DNA of 64,000 bases from Candidatus Scalindua sp. (GTDB taxonomy: Bacteria; Planctomycetota; Brocadiia; Brocadiales; Scalinduaceae): NCBI GenBank assembly GCA_031316155.1, contig JALDRB010000011.1:1-64000 (forward strand). Reading direction: 5' to 3'. Each line of letters starts with the position of its first letter. The stretch's first letter is position 1. The translations under genes were made by a program, and so were the position numbers. The notes under the pieces are model-generated. The model saw only the letters and a list, made by a program, of their open reading frames with translations. It was not told the DNA's origin and made no database searches. Below, piece by piece: positions 45,947 to 56,500 of this stretch.

Positions 45947-47728
45947 ATGCTTAGTATTGAAAACGGCAGAAAGAAATTCGGAATGTTGTCTCACCTTAAA
46001 CAAGACATACCTGCAAGCATTGTTGTGCTCTTTGTCGCCCTGCCGCTCTGCCTTGGAATTGCGCTGGCAAGCGGAGCCCCTTTATTTTCGGGCCTTATCG
46101 CGGGCATAATCGGGGGGATAGTGGTAGGGTCTATCAGTGATTCCTCGCACGGGGTTAGCGGCCCAGCGGCAGGCCTGGCGGTAATTGTACTGGATGCGCT
46201 GGCTAAAATCGGTGCTTTCGAAATATTTTTACTGGCAGTTGTCCTCGGAGGGGCGATACAGATACTGCTTGGCCTGGTAAGGGCAGGCATCATCGGGTAC
46301 TATTTTCCCTCTTCGGCCATAAAGGGGATGCTGTCCGGCATTGGCATCATCATCATCCTGAAACAGATACCTCATGCGTTTGGATTAGACAAAGAGTGGA
46401 TGGGGAGTGATTCTTTTGCCCTGGCAGGCGGTGACAACACGTTTACCTTACTGTGGCAGCTTCTTGAAAGTTTTACACCCGGAGCGGTATTAATTACCGT
46501 TATTTCAATGGAGATTTTACTGCTGTGGGAGTTGTGTCTGATGAAAAAACATAATGTGTTCAGACTGATACAGGGACCTATCGTTGTGGTAGCGGTTGCC
46601 ATCTGCTGCCAGATGATAACAAAAAGTTATTTTCCTCACTATAACCTGGGTCAGGAACACCTGGTAAGTGTGCCGGTTGCAGGCAGTATAACCTCATTCC
46701 TGGGACAGTTTACTTTTCCTGATTTCAGCCAGTTGGGCAATAAAGAAGTGTATATTTTGGCTGTTACCATTGCGGTTGTCGCAAGTTTGGAAACGCTCTT
46801 ATGTGTGGAGGCTACTGACAAACTGGATACACACAAGAGAATTACCTCGACAAACCGGGAGTTGTTTGCTCAAGGTACCGGAAATATCATAGCCGGAATG
46901 ATTGGTGGATTGCCGATTACCCAGGTGATCGTTCGCAGTTCTGCCAATATTCAAGCCGGTTCAAGAACGAAATTATCTACGATACTTCATGGTTCATTTC
47001 TGCTCATGTGCGTAGGGTTTATTCCGAGTGTTCTTAATATGATACCGTTATCCGCCCTTGCATGCATTTTATTAATGGTTGGGTATAAACTGTCCAAGCC
47101 CTCTCTGTTTGTACAAATATACAGACTGGGATGGGACCAGTTTATACCGTATATGGCTACTATCATTGGAATTGTATTTGTGGATTTGCTGGTAGGGCTG
47201 GGAATTGGATGTTGTGTTGGTACAGCTTTCATATTAATCCGTAACTTCAAAAATTCTCATTTTCTGCATATTGAGACATATGACGGGAAGAAACAGTTGA
47301 GAATGACCCTTGCGGAGGATGTTACTTTTTTAAATAAGGGAGCGATCATGAAGGAATTCTCAAAGATACGCAGAGGATCGATCCTGACTATCGATATGAG
47401 TAAATGTTGCAGTATTGATTACGATGTGAGGGAGATCATAGAGGATTTTATTGCATCGGCAGACGAACGGGGCATTATTGTAAGGTTGAAGCGCCCATCG
47501 GACAGGGTTGAGAGCAGAGAACAGATATACTCCGAGAAACTTGACAAATGGGTAACGGCTCTTCCCCTTCCGGTCATAAAAAACTCTCGACGACATAAGA
47601 ACGGAAGTCTTGCTGTCCCGTATAAGCAGGTTTCTGAGACCAGTATAGGGAGTTCTTTTTGCCGTAATTCCAAGTGGCATCGTTTCCGGAATACCGCCGG
47701 AAATAATTTTTTACCAGGGATTGGATGA
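45947..47728 (+). CDS. SulP-family anion transporter with STAS domain
   Basis: A 593-residue inner-membrane protein. The SulP transport domain covers about 15-430 with 12-14 hydrophobic segments, including LKQDIPASIVVLFVALPLCL and GISSDSSHGVSGPAAG-like glycine-rich helices. A STAS domain follows (about 435-535, GSILTIDMSKCCSIDYDVRE). The last 50 residues are basic and unrecognised; no carbonic anhydrase domain is attached. Bacterial relatives carry bicarbonate or sulfate; bicarbonate uptake would suit an autotroph, but substrate is inference. Strong ribosome-binding site (GGAGGGG). Confidence 0.88.
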   Translation: MLSIENGRKKFGMLSHLKQDIPASIVVLFVALPLCLGIALASGAPLFSGLIAGIIGGIVVGSISDSSHGVSGPAAGLAVIVLDALAKIGAFEIFLLAVVLGGAIQILLGLVRAGIIGYYFPSSAIKGMLSGIGIIIILKQIPHAFGLDKEWMGSDSFALAGGDNTFTLLWQLLESFTPGAVLITVISMEILLLWELCLMKKHNVFRLIQGPIVVVAVAICCQMITKSYFPHYNLGQEHLVSVPVAGSITSFLGQFTFPDFSQLGNKEVYILAVTIAVVASLETLLCVEATDKLDTHKRITSTNRELFAQGTGNIIAGMIGGLPITQVIVRSSANIQAGSRTKLSTILHGSFLLMCVGFIPSVLNMIPLSALACILLMVGYKLSKPSLFVQIYRLGWDQFIPYMATIIGIVFVDLLVGLGIGCCVGTAFILIRNFKNSHFLHIETYDGKKQLRMTLAEDVTFLNKGAIMKEFSKIRRGSILTIDMSKCCSIDYDVREIIEDFIASADERGIIVRLKRPSDRVESREQIYSEKLDKWVTALPLPVIKNSRRHKNGSLAVPYKQVSETSIGSSFCRNSKWHRFRNTAGNNFLPGIG

Positions 47729-47846
47729 TGTTTTGATCATACACATTGCCTGACTAATCATTACGATTTAATAAAATGTGCTTTATGAGCAGATATATCT
47801 TATTTTTTATCATCCTGCAGTTGTCCAGGCATGAGGAAATATAATT

Positions 47847-48398
47847 ATGAAAAGGTATTTTTCTCATCTTGTTTTTTGTCGTATTATCTGTTTTTTCGGT
47901 GCCGGTCGTGTCAAAGCCACTGTTATTCTAGAGTTAAGTTTTGATCAGGTGTGTCAGGGTTCCGAGCTGATTTTTGAGGGACAGGTTGTATCCAGGGAAA
48001 TACGGCCATCACCCATAGACGGGAAGCCTTTTACCTATGTTACATTCCAAATTATCGAAGTCATCAAGGGTACATACACTGGTTCTACCGTTGAACTTGG
48101 TTTCATGGGAGGTCAGATAAATGGTCTTACACTGAAAGTTTCTGGAATGCACATGCCAGCCATGAGAGAAAGGGGTATTTATTTTGTGGAGAATCTGAGT
48201 ACGCAACAAATCCATCCGCTTTGTGGCTGGCAACAGGGGCATTGCCTTGTGATATGTGACAGGCAAACAGGACAGGATATGGTTATCCCTGTGGAGGATA
48301 AGAACGCACTGAATACAAATACTTTGAGGTTAACGCATGCCCCTGCTTTGGAAGTTTTTAAACAGAGTATTCGCAACGTGATAGAGAAAGACAAATGA
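47847..48398 (+). CDS. secreted hypothetical protein, coupled to matrixin protease
   Basis: A 183-residue protein with an N-terminal hydrophobic signal (FSHLVFCRIICFFGAGRVKA) and a mature beta-rich part (FEGQVVSREIRPSPIDGKPF, then FQIIEVIKGTYTGSTVELGF). This pattern is common in small exported proteins of unknown function that sit before matrixin-type metalloproteases. Its TGA overlaps the ATG of the protease gene (ATGA), so the two are translationally coupled; it could be a chaperone or inhibitor of the protease. Confidence 0.7.
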   Translation: MKRYFSHLVFCRIICFFGAGRVKATVILELSFDQVCQGSELIFEGQVVSREIRPSPIDGKPFTYVTFQIIEVIKGTYTGSTVELGFMGGQINGLTLKVSGMHMPAMRERGIYFVENLSTQQIHPLCGWQQGHCLVICDRQTGQDMVIPVEDKNALNTNTLRLTHAPALEVFKQSIRNVIEKDK

Positions 48399-51300
48399 AT
48401 AGTAAACTATGTATACTATGGCTTCTTCCGGTGCTTCTGTCAATGAGTGTCAGTATGAAAGCCTTTGGCTACAATATATCCGGGGTCAGATGGCAAGGCT
48501 CGACTGTTCCTTATTATTCAACAGGAGGCAGCTCGAATTCTACTTTCGACAGTGCATTTGTTGAGGCTATGAATAAGTGGAATTTTTTTTCTAATTTTGT
48601 TTTCACAAACGCTAGTGGCTATAAAGACCCATGCTGGAATCCGAACAACAACCCTGGTGGCCCCTGGTTTAATGGTTGGGAGTATAGGAGCGATTTATGT
48701 GGTACCTCCTTCCAGGGGTCCACTCTTGCCGTAAATATTAGCTGGTTTATTGGATCAACAATTATTCAAGCGGGCACGATATTCAATTCCTCTTTTCCGT
48801 GGGATGTCCATAATGGCTTTGGATCCAGTATTGACTTCAGACGTGTGGCCGCTCACGAACTGGGACATGCTCTGGGTTTGGATCACGACGATAGATTTCC
48901 GGCATTGATGAATACTCATTACAGCCAGAGTGTTGAGGTTCCTCAGGCAGATGATGTTAACGGTTTGAGAGCAATATACGGTGGTGGCAATTCCTGTGTT
49001 CCTGATGTCTATGAGCCTGATAATGGCTCCGGTCAAGCTACTGCTATCATACCGGGCACCCCGCAGACGCACAGCATTTGTCCTGCCGGAGATGTGGACT
49101 GGTTTAAATTTACCCTTCCAGGTGACTCAGGGGTGGTTCTCGAGACTTCCGGCTCCGGGAGTGATACCCGGATGTGGCTCTATGATGACAACTTGAGCGA
49201 GATCGAGTTCGACGACAAGTGTGGAACAAACAACTTCTCCCGTATCGATCGTGTCTGTGGCACCGATTCACTTCCGGCGGGAACCTATTATGCGAAGATT
49301 GATGAAACCGGCAGCGATAATGAAATTGTAAGCTATGATATTTCACTGACTGCCGGGCAATGCGGCTCATCTACCTATGACGCTACAGGTACCTGGAGTT
49401 ATTCAACTACAAATAATTATGCCGATACTTGCTCCCCGGAGAATGATTTGACGGATACTGCCGTAGTAACCCAGGCCGGAGATAGTGTAACAATTTTCAT
49501 TGATGGAAGGCCCTATACCGGCATTGTGAGCGGTATAGATTATACCGTCACGTCTTCGCCACCATATCCTTATCTGGGAGGAACAATTACAGCGACTATC
49601 AATTTTACTCTTACATCGGGTACTTCAGGTTTTGGCACTATTATCTGGTCCTGGACCGATGGGGTAAATACGTGTAATGGAGGAAGTAATATCGTATCTA
49701 TAACAAAGAGTTCTCCTGACTGTACAGACAATGATTGCGACGGTTACGGTACCGGTGCGGATTGTTTAATTCCAGACTGCGATGACAGGCCTGATGGAGA
49801 GGACGGAATACCGGGTACAGTGGATGATGGAGCAAATATCAACCCGGGAGCCATCGAGATTTGTGGAAACAGTATTGATGAAGACTGTGATGGTCTTGAT
49901 GGTACCTGTGTTACCTGGACTGACACGGTTGGGGTGACCGTAAACGGTAATACCATAACGAAGAATGCTTCTGCAGGATGGGGAAATAGCGGAGCCGCTT
50001 CCCTGGAAAGTTTCACCGGTGACGGAGGGGTTCAATTTACGGCAAGTGCAGCCGATGCCTCTGCAAACGGTCGTCCCATGTGTGGTTTATCATCAGTAAA
50101 TCGTAATGCGAATTATAACACGATTGAATATGCCATTTTTCTCCGCGACACCGGATCAGTTATACAATTCAGAGTATATGAGAACGGGATGGATAAAGGC
50201 TCTTTTGGCACTTACCAGGTTGGTGATCTCTTCAGGGTGGAACGTATCGGCAGTGCCATTGTCTACAAGAAAAATGGTGTCATTTTCTCTACCAGCTCAA
50301 CTCCAACAGATTTACCCATTTCAGTAGACGCTGCCATCTATAATAATGGGGGAGAGATACGGGATGCGACATTAACCGGTACTCCCGGAGTGCCTGCAGA
50401 CATTAGCGATTTGACTGTTATCGCCGGTGATACAGATGTCGATTTACGCTGGACAGCGCCTCCCAATAACCTCTCACCTGTTACAGGGTATGTAGTTCAG
50501 TATGGCAGGGTTTCCGATGGGAACTTTAATACCGTCTTCATGGATGATACCGTCCCCGGTGCGTCAATCATCGGACTTACCAATGGTGTGGAATATCAGT
50601 TTCGTGTTGTGGTAACAAATGCCATCGGTACCGGGTCATCTTCGAATGTTGTTACTGCCACCCCGGTTCCAATTGTAGATGTTACCTGGGTGGATCAGGA
50701 GGGCGTGTCCGTAGATGGTAATACCTTAACGAAGAATGCCCCTACAGGATGGGGCAATAGCGGGGCCGGTACTCTTGAAAGCTTCTCCGGCGACGGAGGC
50801 GTTGAATTTCTAGCGTTCCAGAACAACACACGTCGCATGTGCGGATTATCGCGAACCAACCGGGATGCCGGTTATAAATCGATTGAATATGCTATTTTTC
50901 TCCGTCACAACGGAGATGTAAAGGTATACGAAAATGGGGGGCTAAAAGGAACATTCGGGTCTTACCGGATTGAGGATTGCTTCGGCGTTAAACGTATTGG
51001 CAGTGACATTGTCTATACAAAGAATAATGTTATGTTCCATACCAGTCTGACTCCAACAGATGCAGCCCTGCTGGTTGACTGTGCCATCTATGATAATGGC
51101 GGAAAAATCAGCAATGCAACCTTAATCGGTTACTGGTTCCCTCCTGACTGTACAGACAATGACGGTGACGGTTACGGTGCCGGCGCGGATTGTTTGATTC
51201 CAGACTGCGATGACAGGCCTGATGGAGAGGATGGAATACCCGGGACAGTGGATGACGGGGCAAATATTAATCCGGGTGCGACCGAGATTTGCGGAAACGG

Positions 51301-51817
51301 TATCGATGAAGACTGTGATGGTCTTGATGGTACCTGTGTCATCTGGACTGATTTGGTGGGGGTGACCGTAGACGGTAATACCATAACGAAGAATACCTCT
51401 CCCGGATGGGGCAATAGCGGTGCCGGCTCACTGGAAAGCTTCACCGGCAACGGAAATGTTCAGTTTACAGCAAGTGCAGCCGATGCCTCTGCAAACGGCC
51501 GCCCCATGTGTGGTTTATCATCAACGAATCGGAACGCGGATTACAACACAATTGAGTATGCTATTTTTCTCCGCGACACCGGATCGGTTATACAATTCAA
51601 AGTATATGAAAACGGTATAGATAAAGGCACTTTTGGTACTTACCAGGTTGGTGACCTCTTCAGAGTTGAACGCATCGGGAGTACCATTGTTTACAAGAAA
51701 AATAGTGTTACTTTCTATACCAGTGCAACTCGAACAGATTTACCCCTTTCAGTAGACGCAGCCATCTATAATAATGGCGGAGAGATACGTAATGCGATAT
51801 TGACCGGTTCTCCTTAA
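48395..51817 (+). CDS. secreted matrixin-type (M10) zinc metalloprotease with MopE-like and repeated domains
   Basis: An 1140-residue exported protein. A signal peptide (about 1-25) precedes a matrixin domain with the zinc motif HELGHALGLDH at residues 154-164 and a downstream Met-turn (ALMNTHYS). Then come a PPC domain (about 200-320), a beta domain, a MopE-like metal-binding motif (DCDD...INPGA.EICGN.IDEDCDG; about 445-510), repeat module A1 (513-665), a fibronectin III domain (668-765), A2 (770-910), a second MopE motif and A3 (988-1140). Likely cell-surface or secreted. No sorting signal at the C-terminus was recognised. Confidence 0.85.
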   Translation: MNSKLCILWLLPVLLSMSVSMKAFGYNISGVRWQGSTVPYYSTGGSSNSTFDSAFVEAMNKWNFFSNFVFTNASGYKDPCWNPNNNPGGPWFNGWEYRSDLCGTSFQGSTLAVNISWFIGSTIIQAGTIFNSSFPWDVHNGFGSSIDFRRVAAHELGHALGLDHDDRFPALMNTHYSQSVEVPQADDVNGLRAIYGGGNSCVPDVYEPDNGSGQATAIIPGTPQTHSICPAGDVDWFKFTLPGDSGVVLETSGSGSDTRMWLYDDNLSEIEFDDKCGTNNFSRIDRVCGTDSLPAGTYYAKIDETGSDNEIVSYDISLTAGQCGSSTYDATGTWSYSTTNNYADTCSPENDLTDTAVVTQAGDSVTIFIDGRPYTGIVSGIDYTVTSSPPYPYLGGTITATINFTLTSGTSGFGTIIWSWTDGVNTCNGGSNIVSITKSSPDCTDNDCDGYGTGADCLIPDCDDRPDGEDGIPGTVDDGANINPGAIEICGNSIDEDCDGLDGTCVTWTDTVGVTVNGNTITKNASAGWGNSGAASLESFTGDGGVQFTASAADASANGRPMCGLSSVNRNANYNTIEYAIFLRDTGSVIQFRVYENGMDKGSFGTYQVGDLFRVERIGSAIVYKKNGVIFSTSSTPTDLPISVDAAIYNNGGEIRDATLTGTPGVPADISDLTVIAGDTDVDLRWTAPPNNLSPVTGYVVQYGRVSDGNFNTVFMDDTVPGASIIGLTNGVEYQFRVVVTNAIGTGSSSNVVTATPVPIVDVTWVDQEGVSVDGNTLTKNAPTGWGNSGAGTLESFSGDGGVEFLAFQNNTRRMCGLSRTNRDAGYKSIEYAIFLRHNGDVKVYENGGLKGTFGSYRIEDCFGVKRIGSDIVYTKNNVMFHTSLTPTDAALLVDCAIYDNGGKISNATLIGYWFPPDCTDNDGDGYGAGADCLIPDCDDRPDGEDGIPGTVDDGANINPGATEICGNGIDEDCDGLDGTCVIWTDLVGVTVDGNTITKNTSPGWGNSGAGSLESFTGNGNVQFTASAADASANGRPMCGLSSTNRNADYNTIEYAIFLRDTGSVIQFKVYENGIDKGTFGTYQVGDLFRVERIGSTIVYKKNSVTFYTSATRTDLPLSVDAAIYNNGGEIRNAILTGSP
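49715..50390 (+). repeat. intragenic direct repeat unit 1 (with 51140-51814)
   Basis: The MopE-like motif plus module A1 is repeated at 51140-51814 with high DNA identity, including long identical stretches such as GATTGTTTAATTCCAGACTG/GATTGTTTGATTCCAGACTG. A shorter, more diverged A2 unit lies at about 50680-51130. This shows recent segmental duplication inside the protease gene. Confidence 0.8.
51140..51814 (+). repeat. intragenic direct repeat unit 2 (with 49715-50390)
   Basis: Second copy of the MopE-like plus A module, ending 3 bp before the stop codon, so the last module forms the protein C-terminus. Synonymous and conservative differences dominate. Confidence 0.8.
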
Positions 51818-51905
51818 GTGTCTCTGTATATAAAGATTTAACTGTTTTTGCGGGCAGAAACAGATGCAAATAAAAAATAGTCGCTCCAGGTCTGTTAAAA
51901 ACAGA

Positions 51906-52472
51906 CTAAATCTCCTTTCCTATTGAAAATGCCTTACCGAGATACTTTCCAACACCGTGATAGGACCGGGTGCCAGGGGAATAAAGGCAGGGTTTTATCT
52001 TTTCAATGACAGGGACATCACCATTTTCGAGTACCGATTCCTCGGCTTTCACATCCACAATTTCACCAATAAACTGGGTGTGCAATCCAATTTCAATGGT
52101 GTGGAGGAGTTTACATTCAATGATAAAGGGGAATTCTGAAATATAGGGAGCATCGACCAGGCCGCTTCTGGCAGGTGTGAGTCCGGTCCTGAAAAATTTA
52201 TCCTCGTTTTTTCCCGATACTATTCCAAAATAATCTGCTTCCTTGATATAGGTTTCTGATGGAATGTTTATGGTGAATGCCTTATGTGCAACAATATTGC
52301 TGTAAGAGTAGGTAGCTTTTCTGAGCGAGATAGCTATACAGGGAGGTTGAGAACAACAGATTCCTCCCCAGGCAACATTCATTGCATTTGCCTTACCGTG
52401 AGCGTCATAGGTCGCTACAATAAAAGTGGGAGTAGGAAAGGTTATCGTTTTTGCACCTAAAGATTTTTTCAT
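51906..52472 (-). CDS. flavin reductase-like (flavoredoxin family) protein
   Basis: A 188-residue FMN-binding split-barrel protein: [24 protein letters not shown] at the N-terminus (FMN loop), [20 protein letters not shown] and [18 protein letters not shown], typical of flavoredoxin/flavin reductase proteins. Cytoplasmic electron transfer or flavin reduction; partner unknown. AAGGAG-type purines lie upstream of the ATG. It is 40 bp downstream of the TIM-barrel gene on the same strand. Confidence 0.85.
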   Translation of the reverse strand: MKKSLGAKTITFPTPTFIVATYDAHGKANAMNVAWGGICCSQPPCIAISLRKATYSYSNIVAHKAFTINIPSETYIKEADYFGIVSGKNEDKFFRTGLTPARSGLVDAPYISEFPFIIECKLLHTIEIGLHTQFIGEIVDVKAEESVLENGDVPVIEKIKPCLYSPGTRSYHGVGKYLGKAFSIGKEI

Positions 52473-52511
52473 TATTAAGCTCCTTAAAATAGAGATAAAA
52501 GAAGTTGATCA

Positions 52512-53552
52512 TTATTTCCTTTTCATACATATATCCAGCAAGAGTGTATGATTTCGTTGGATAACTGACAACCAGCCGTTCATCTTTTCCGCATTTGTCC
52601 GATCTTTCCAGTGACGAAAGAGGTATGAAGCGTTGCCAAGGGGAATCCTTTCGTTTGCCGGATGAATTTCGAGGGTAAATGAGATGAGATCGGTACTAAG
52701 TTTTTTTTCTGTCTCCCTTACTATCTTCGTAAGACCGCATGGACCGAACATTGGATTAAGCGACTTCCTTCCTCTGAATTCAAACGGAATTGGAATCTCG
52801 CTCAGGAAACTGATGTGATCAGAAACTCCGTAGGCGCTTACGGTAGATAAAGGGTGCCCATCTTGAAGATGGAAATGCAGGGGTTTACCAAGTTTTCCCA
52901 ATGTGTGTATCAGCTTCAACACGGTGGAGAGTGAGGATTGAACTGAACGTTCTACATCCGCAATAATCTGTTTCAGAAACGGGTCACCGGGGAAAAGAGC
53001 GCACACGTCTTTTCCGGGATGGCTGAGGTAAAAATCATCTCTTGCCTGTTTAATACCAATATGGCCTGTGTCGATACAGGCGCTGATACTGTCAAGATGA
53101 TGGATACGCTTAAACAGGTCAATAAAGAGAGCTGGTTCCAGCCCCACGGCATATTCTATAAACAGATACGGGTTCCCAGGCAATGTATTTAATTTGGATT
53201 CAATCGTATGTAACGAATGGACGTAATTGTCAAAACGATCGGTTATTTCATCCTGATCGTGGATGACCAGACCGTAAATCCGTCCCGCAAAGGCTGTGGC
53301 AAAATCCAGGATTAACCTTTGGCTCTTCTTCTCCAGGATGTTGATGTTGCGATTAAGGTGTGCGACAGCAGGGATTTCTGGTGAAGGTCTGAATTTCAGC
53401 AACCAGTCGAGCTCTCCGGGTGTGTTGGCATAAAGCTCGACTCCCAGTCCTGATTCTTTGAAACGGAGGCTTGCGAGCTCCAGGAGGGCATCGTCTCCTT
53501 CTATCCTTTTCTGAAAAAGTCCCATTATACGTGGAAGATTGTCGTCATACAT
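52512..53552 (-). CDS. TIM-barrel protein, xylose isomerase/AP endonuclease-like
   Basis: About 346 residues from MYDDNLPRIMGLFQKRIEGD (ATG 53552-53550). A longer reading to 53657 starts with TTG and overlaps the neighbour's end out of frame, so it is rejected. The sequence has alternating strands ending in acidic or His residues (SISACIDTGHIGI, LHFHLQDGHPL, SFTLEIHPANER), as in the metal site of AP_endonuc_2-type barrels. It follows the TIM-barrel/dikinase fusion by 22 bp, so it belongs to the glucan-dikinase operon. Substrate unknown. Confidence 0.65.
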   Translation of the reverse strand: MYDDNLPRIMGLFQKRIEGDDALLELASLRFKESGLGVELYANTPGELDWLLKFRPSPEIPAVAHLNRNINILEKKSQRLILDFATAFAGRIYGLVIHDQDEITDRFDNYVHSLHTIESKLNTLPGNPYLFIEYAVGLEPALFIDLFKRIHHLDSISACIDTGHIGIKQARDDFYLSHPGKDVCALFPGDPFLKQIIADVERSVQSSLSTVLKLIHTLGKLGKPLHFHLQDGHPLSTVSAYGVSDHISFLSEIPIPFEFRGRKSLNPMFGPCGLTKIVRETEKKLSTDLISFTLEIHPANERIPLGNASYLFRHWKDRTNAEKMNGWLSVIQRNHTLLLDICMKRK

Positions 53553-53574
53553 AATTTTAAAGGGGAATTTCCAT

Positions 53575-56500
53575 TTAAAAAGCTTCGGTATCCGGTATTT
53601 GCTGCCTATTAATTCCCTGCTGTATACGGGATTGAACAAGGTAGACATCGTCACCAATAATCACACCCTCGATATCCTGGGGAATCCCGAAAGTATCCTC
53701 TGCAAGCCGGCCTATCGCTGCCAAGCGGTTTCCCAGTTTGTGGCAGATATCGGTGTTTGTGGATAATAGTGCCTGAGAGTAGTCAGCTCTTTTACGATAT
53801 ACGCCACCTGTCTGATAGGGTAACATGGCATAACTGAAATTGGCAAAAGCCAGCATCTGAACATCAGACGTTTTCTTGTTACAGATCAATCGGTAAGGGG
53901 TTCCTTTTGCTGCTCCGGAAGCCAGAGTTTCACCCAGGCCAGCTGCCAGCTCAACATACAATTCATCCGGGTTATGGTTTATGGGATTTGACGTATGCAT
54001 AATGAAAGAAAAATGCGGAAAGAGCATCTGCTGAATAAGGACCGCCATATGAGCCTTATCATGAGGTATATGACAATTTTCCCTGCTTATGACCGCGTTT
54101 CTTGACCAGAGAGATGCCCATACATTGCGAATTGCACTATCGGCTTTCGTTTGTAATACATTTGCAATGGATTTGTACAGGCCGGCTCCTGCTATGGTTA
54201 CGGTATCTTCGCAGTTTGAGCTGGAGCGTACCATAAGTCGTTCCTTCTCAGGAAACTTTTTCCTGATTCCCTGGAGTATATCATCGTGTATCTTGAGCCG
54301 GTAGAGTATTTTCCGGAGCTGTTGTGCTATTTTGACAGAATCATGTGGATACTTTTGCAGTTTATCTATTAAACTCCCGTACTCAATCCATTGCGCCGGA
54401 ATGGCACGGATCGATTCTTCCATAACACCAAAGGGTACAACAAGTCCGGGTGGTGTCTTGAATCCGGATCCCGGAAGTGAAGACAACTCATCAAGTTGCC
54501 TTGCACCGTAAGCTTTTGCGCCTCCGTTTGCGGTGTTAACCTGGTCAATTGTGAGATAGCGTTGTTCCGGCTTTGCCGGTATCTCCGGAAGGAAAAATGG
54601 TTCTCTTCTCTTCCATACAGGGTTGTTCTTTTTTACCGTATCTGTTAGTTTCCATGAGACGTTTTCTGCGGTAATTTTACAGGTAATACGTTTTCCGGTA
54701 AGATGCTTGAGTTTTCTAAAATATTCTTCATCTTCACAGGCTGCAAATACTACTCCGTCCTTGCGTGCCCTTACCCCAAGATGCGAGAGATGTGGCAGCT
54801 GATGTCCCAGGATTATGCCTTTTACTCCCTCTGGAATAATCTCATCTCCCCAGGCTTTTTTTGTCAGGAGTATTACCTCTTCCTCCTGTGTGTTTGCTAT
54901 ATCATCGAGACAGTCAACGGAAACCAGACGGCCTGTTGCGTTACCCGTGACAATGGAATCCCAGGGAGAAAGGTCTGCACTTTCTCTAATGTGCTTTAAT
55001 AAAAAAGAGACGAGTTTTGAAAGCTGAAAGACAATGTTGCCCCGTATATCACCCTCACAAAACAGTTTTATTGCCTCTTCCCTTACACCGAGTCTTCTTC
55101 CCAGTTTTTCAACTCTCACCTGGTACAGTCTCAGCACTCTGTCAGCATAATCTTCACAGAGACGCCTGCATCTCTCAAGGGTGGCTCTGAGACGGAGGAG
55201 CTGTAGCTGGTCAGGTTCAAAAGATCGTTTCCATGCAGTTAGTTCTAATTCTATGGCCTCACACTCTTCAGTTTCTATCATGCTCAAACCGACATTGATG
55301 ACCAACAATGTCAGTGTCTCCAGCATCAACACCCAGGAGATCTTTATATCTCCTTTATTCTCAAGGATATTGAGGAGGCGGCTTAAGAGGACAAACAGGA
55401 AGTCTTCAAGTCCTATGTCTGCCAGCCTGAACTGCTGTAAATCGGCGCCGGCAGCATCTGTTGCCATTTTTATAAAGAGAACTCTTAATTTTGTCAGCAA
55501 CTCCAGGAGAGTAAGATAGTGTTGTGGAGTCTCTTCGCTCTTTTTTTTTGTTTCCAGAAATTTTTGAATAAGTCCGGCACTGTTTCCATCCAGTTTTCTG
55601 GTAAAAGATTCTAACCTTTCTTCCAGGGAATGGGCGTTGAAAAATTCCTTGAGTTCACGATGGAATATCGTGAACTCCTCCACAAATGATGCGGGTAGAT
55701 CTGCATCCGGAGCCGTTATACGTTCAAGGAGTGCGGCGGATGTTAAGAGATCTTCAGGGCCGGCGCATCGATGAAGTTTGTTCTGAAGAGTATGCTTGAT
55801 TTCGTTTTTGAGCTCTCTTGGGATGTCATTTCTGTGTGCGATATCGCGTATCCGGGTTAGCGGTTCTGCATGGGTATATGCGTTATCATATGATGGTAGC
55901 CATGGATAAATCCTTCTCATACTATATGCATTATCAGGAGTGGTGCAATTCATTAGACATTCTTCTATTTGATGTGCACTCTTTGCATGATGATGTGGGC
56001 GGAAATGGCTGCCGTCTTCACGGCATGCAAGCTCGCCGGTACCAAGAAAGCGCAGATAGATAGACAGATAAATGAGTTGATCTGTGTCCGGTCTGAATGT
56101 CTTATCTTTGAAGAGAGAGGCAACCCAGTTCAGTTTCTCTCTCCAGCTTCTATAACGGTTGTGTGCCTCAACGAGAGAGTCGAAAAATTTATCACCCTTA
56201 TTTTCCTGTCCTCTGGTAATGTTATGTTCTCCTTTTTCACTTAATGAGGTGGTCTTTGTATCAATAGTGTTCGTGCTTTTATTCGCTGGTATCTGAACAC
56301 TGTCGGGAACGGTTTTCCCGGAAGGTTTGAAATTGCCGGTTCCGTTCAGTTGATTGGAGGAGCTATGAGTGTCCGGTATTGTATTCCATATATGATACAG
56401 CCGTTTACGCGCCTCGTTTAGGAGAGAAGGGGGGTCGGGCCACTGTTCAAGGATGATGGTGCCTGAGAAATGGATATCTTTTAATCGTTTCATAAATCCA

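Noticed and set aside
53553..53657. Upstream extension of the TIM-barrel gene from TTG
   Set aside because: It overlaps the 3' end of the dikinase fusion in another frame and adds no barrel-like sequence.
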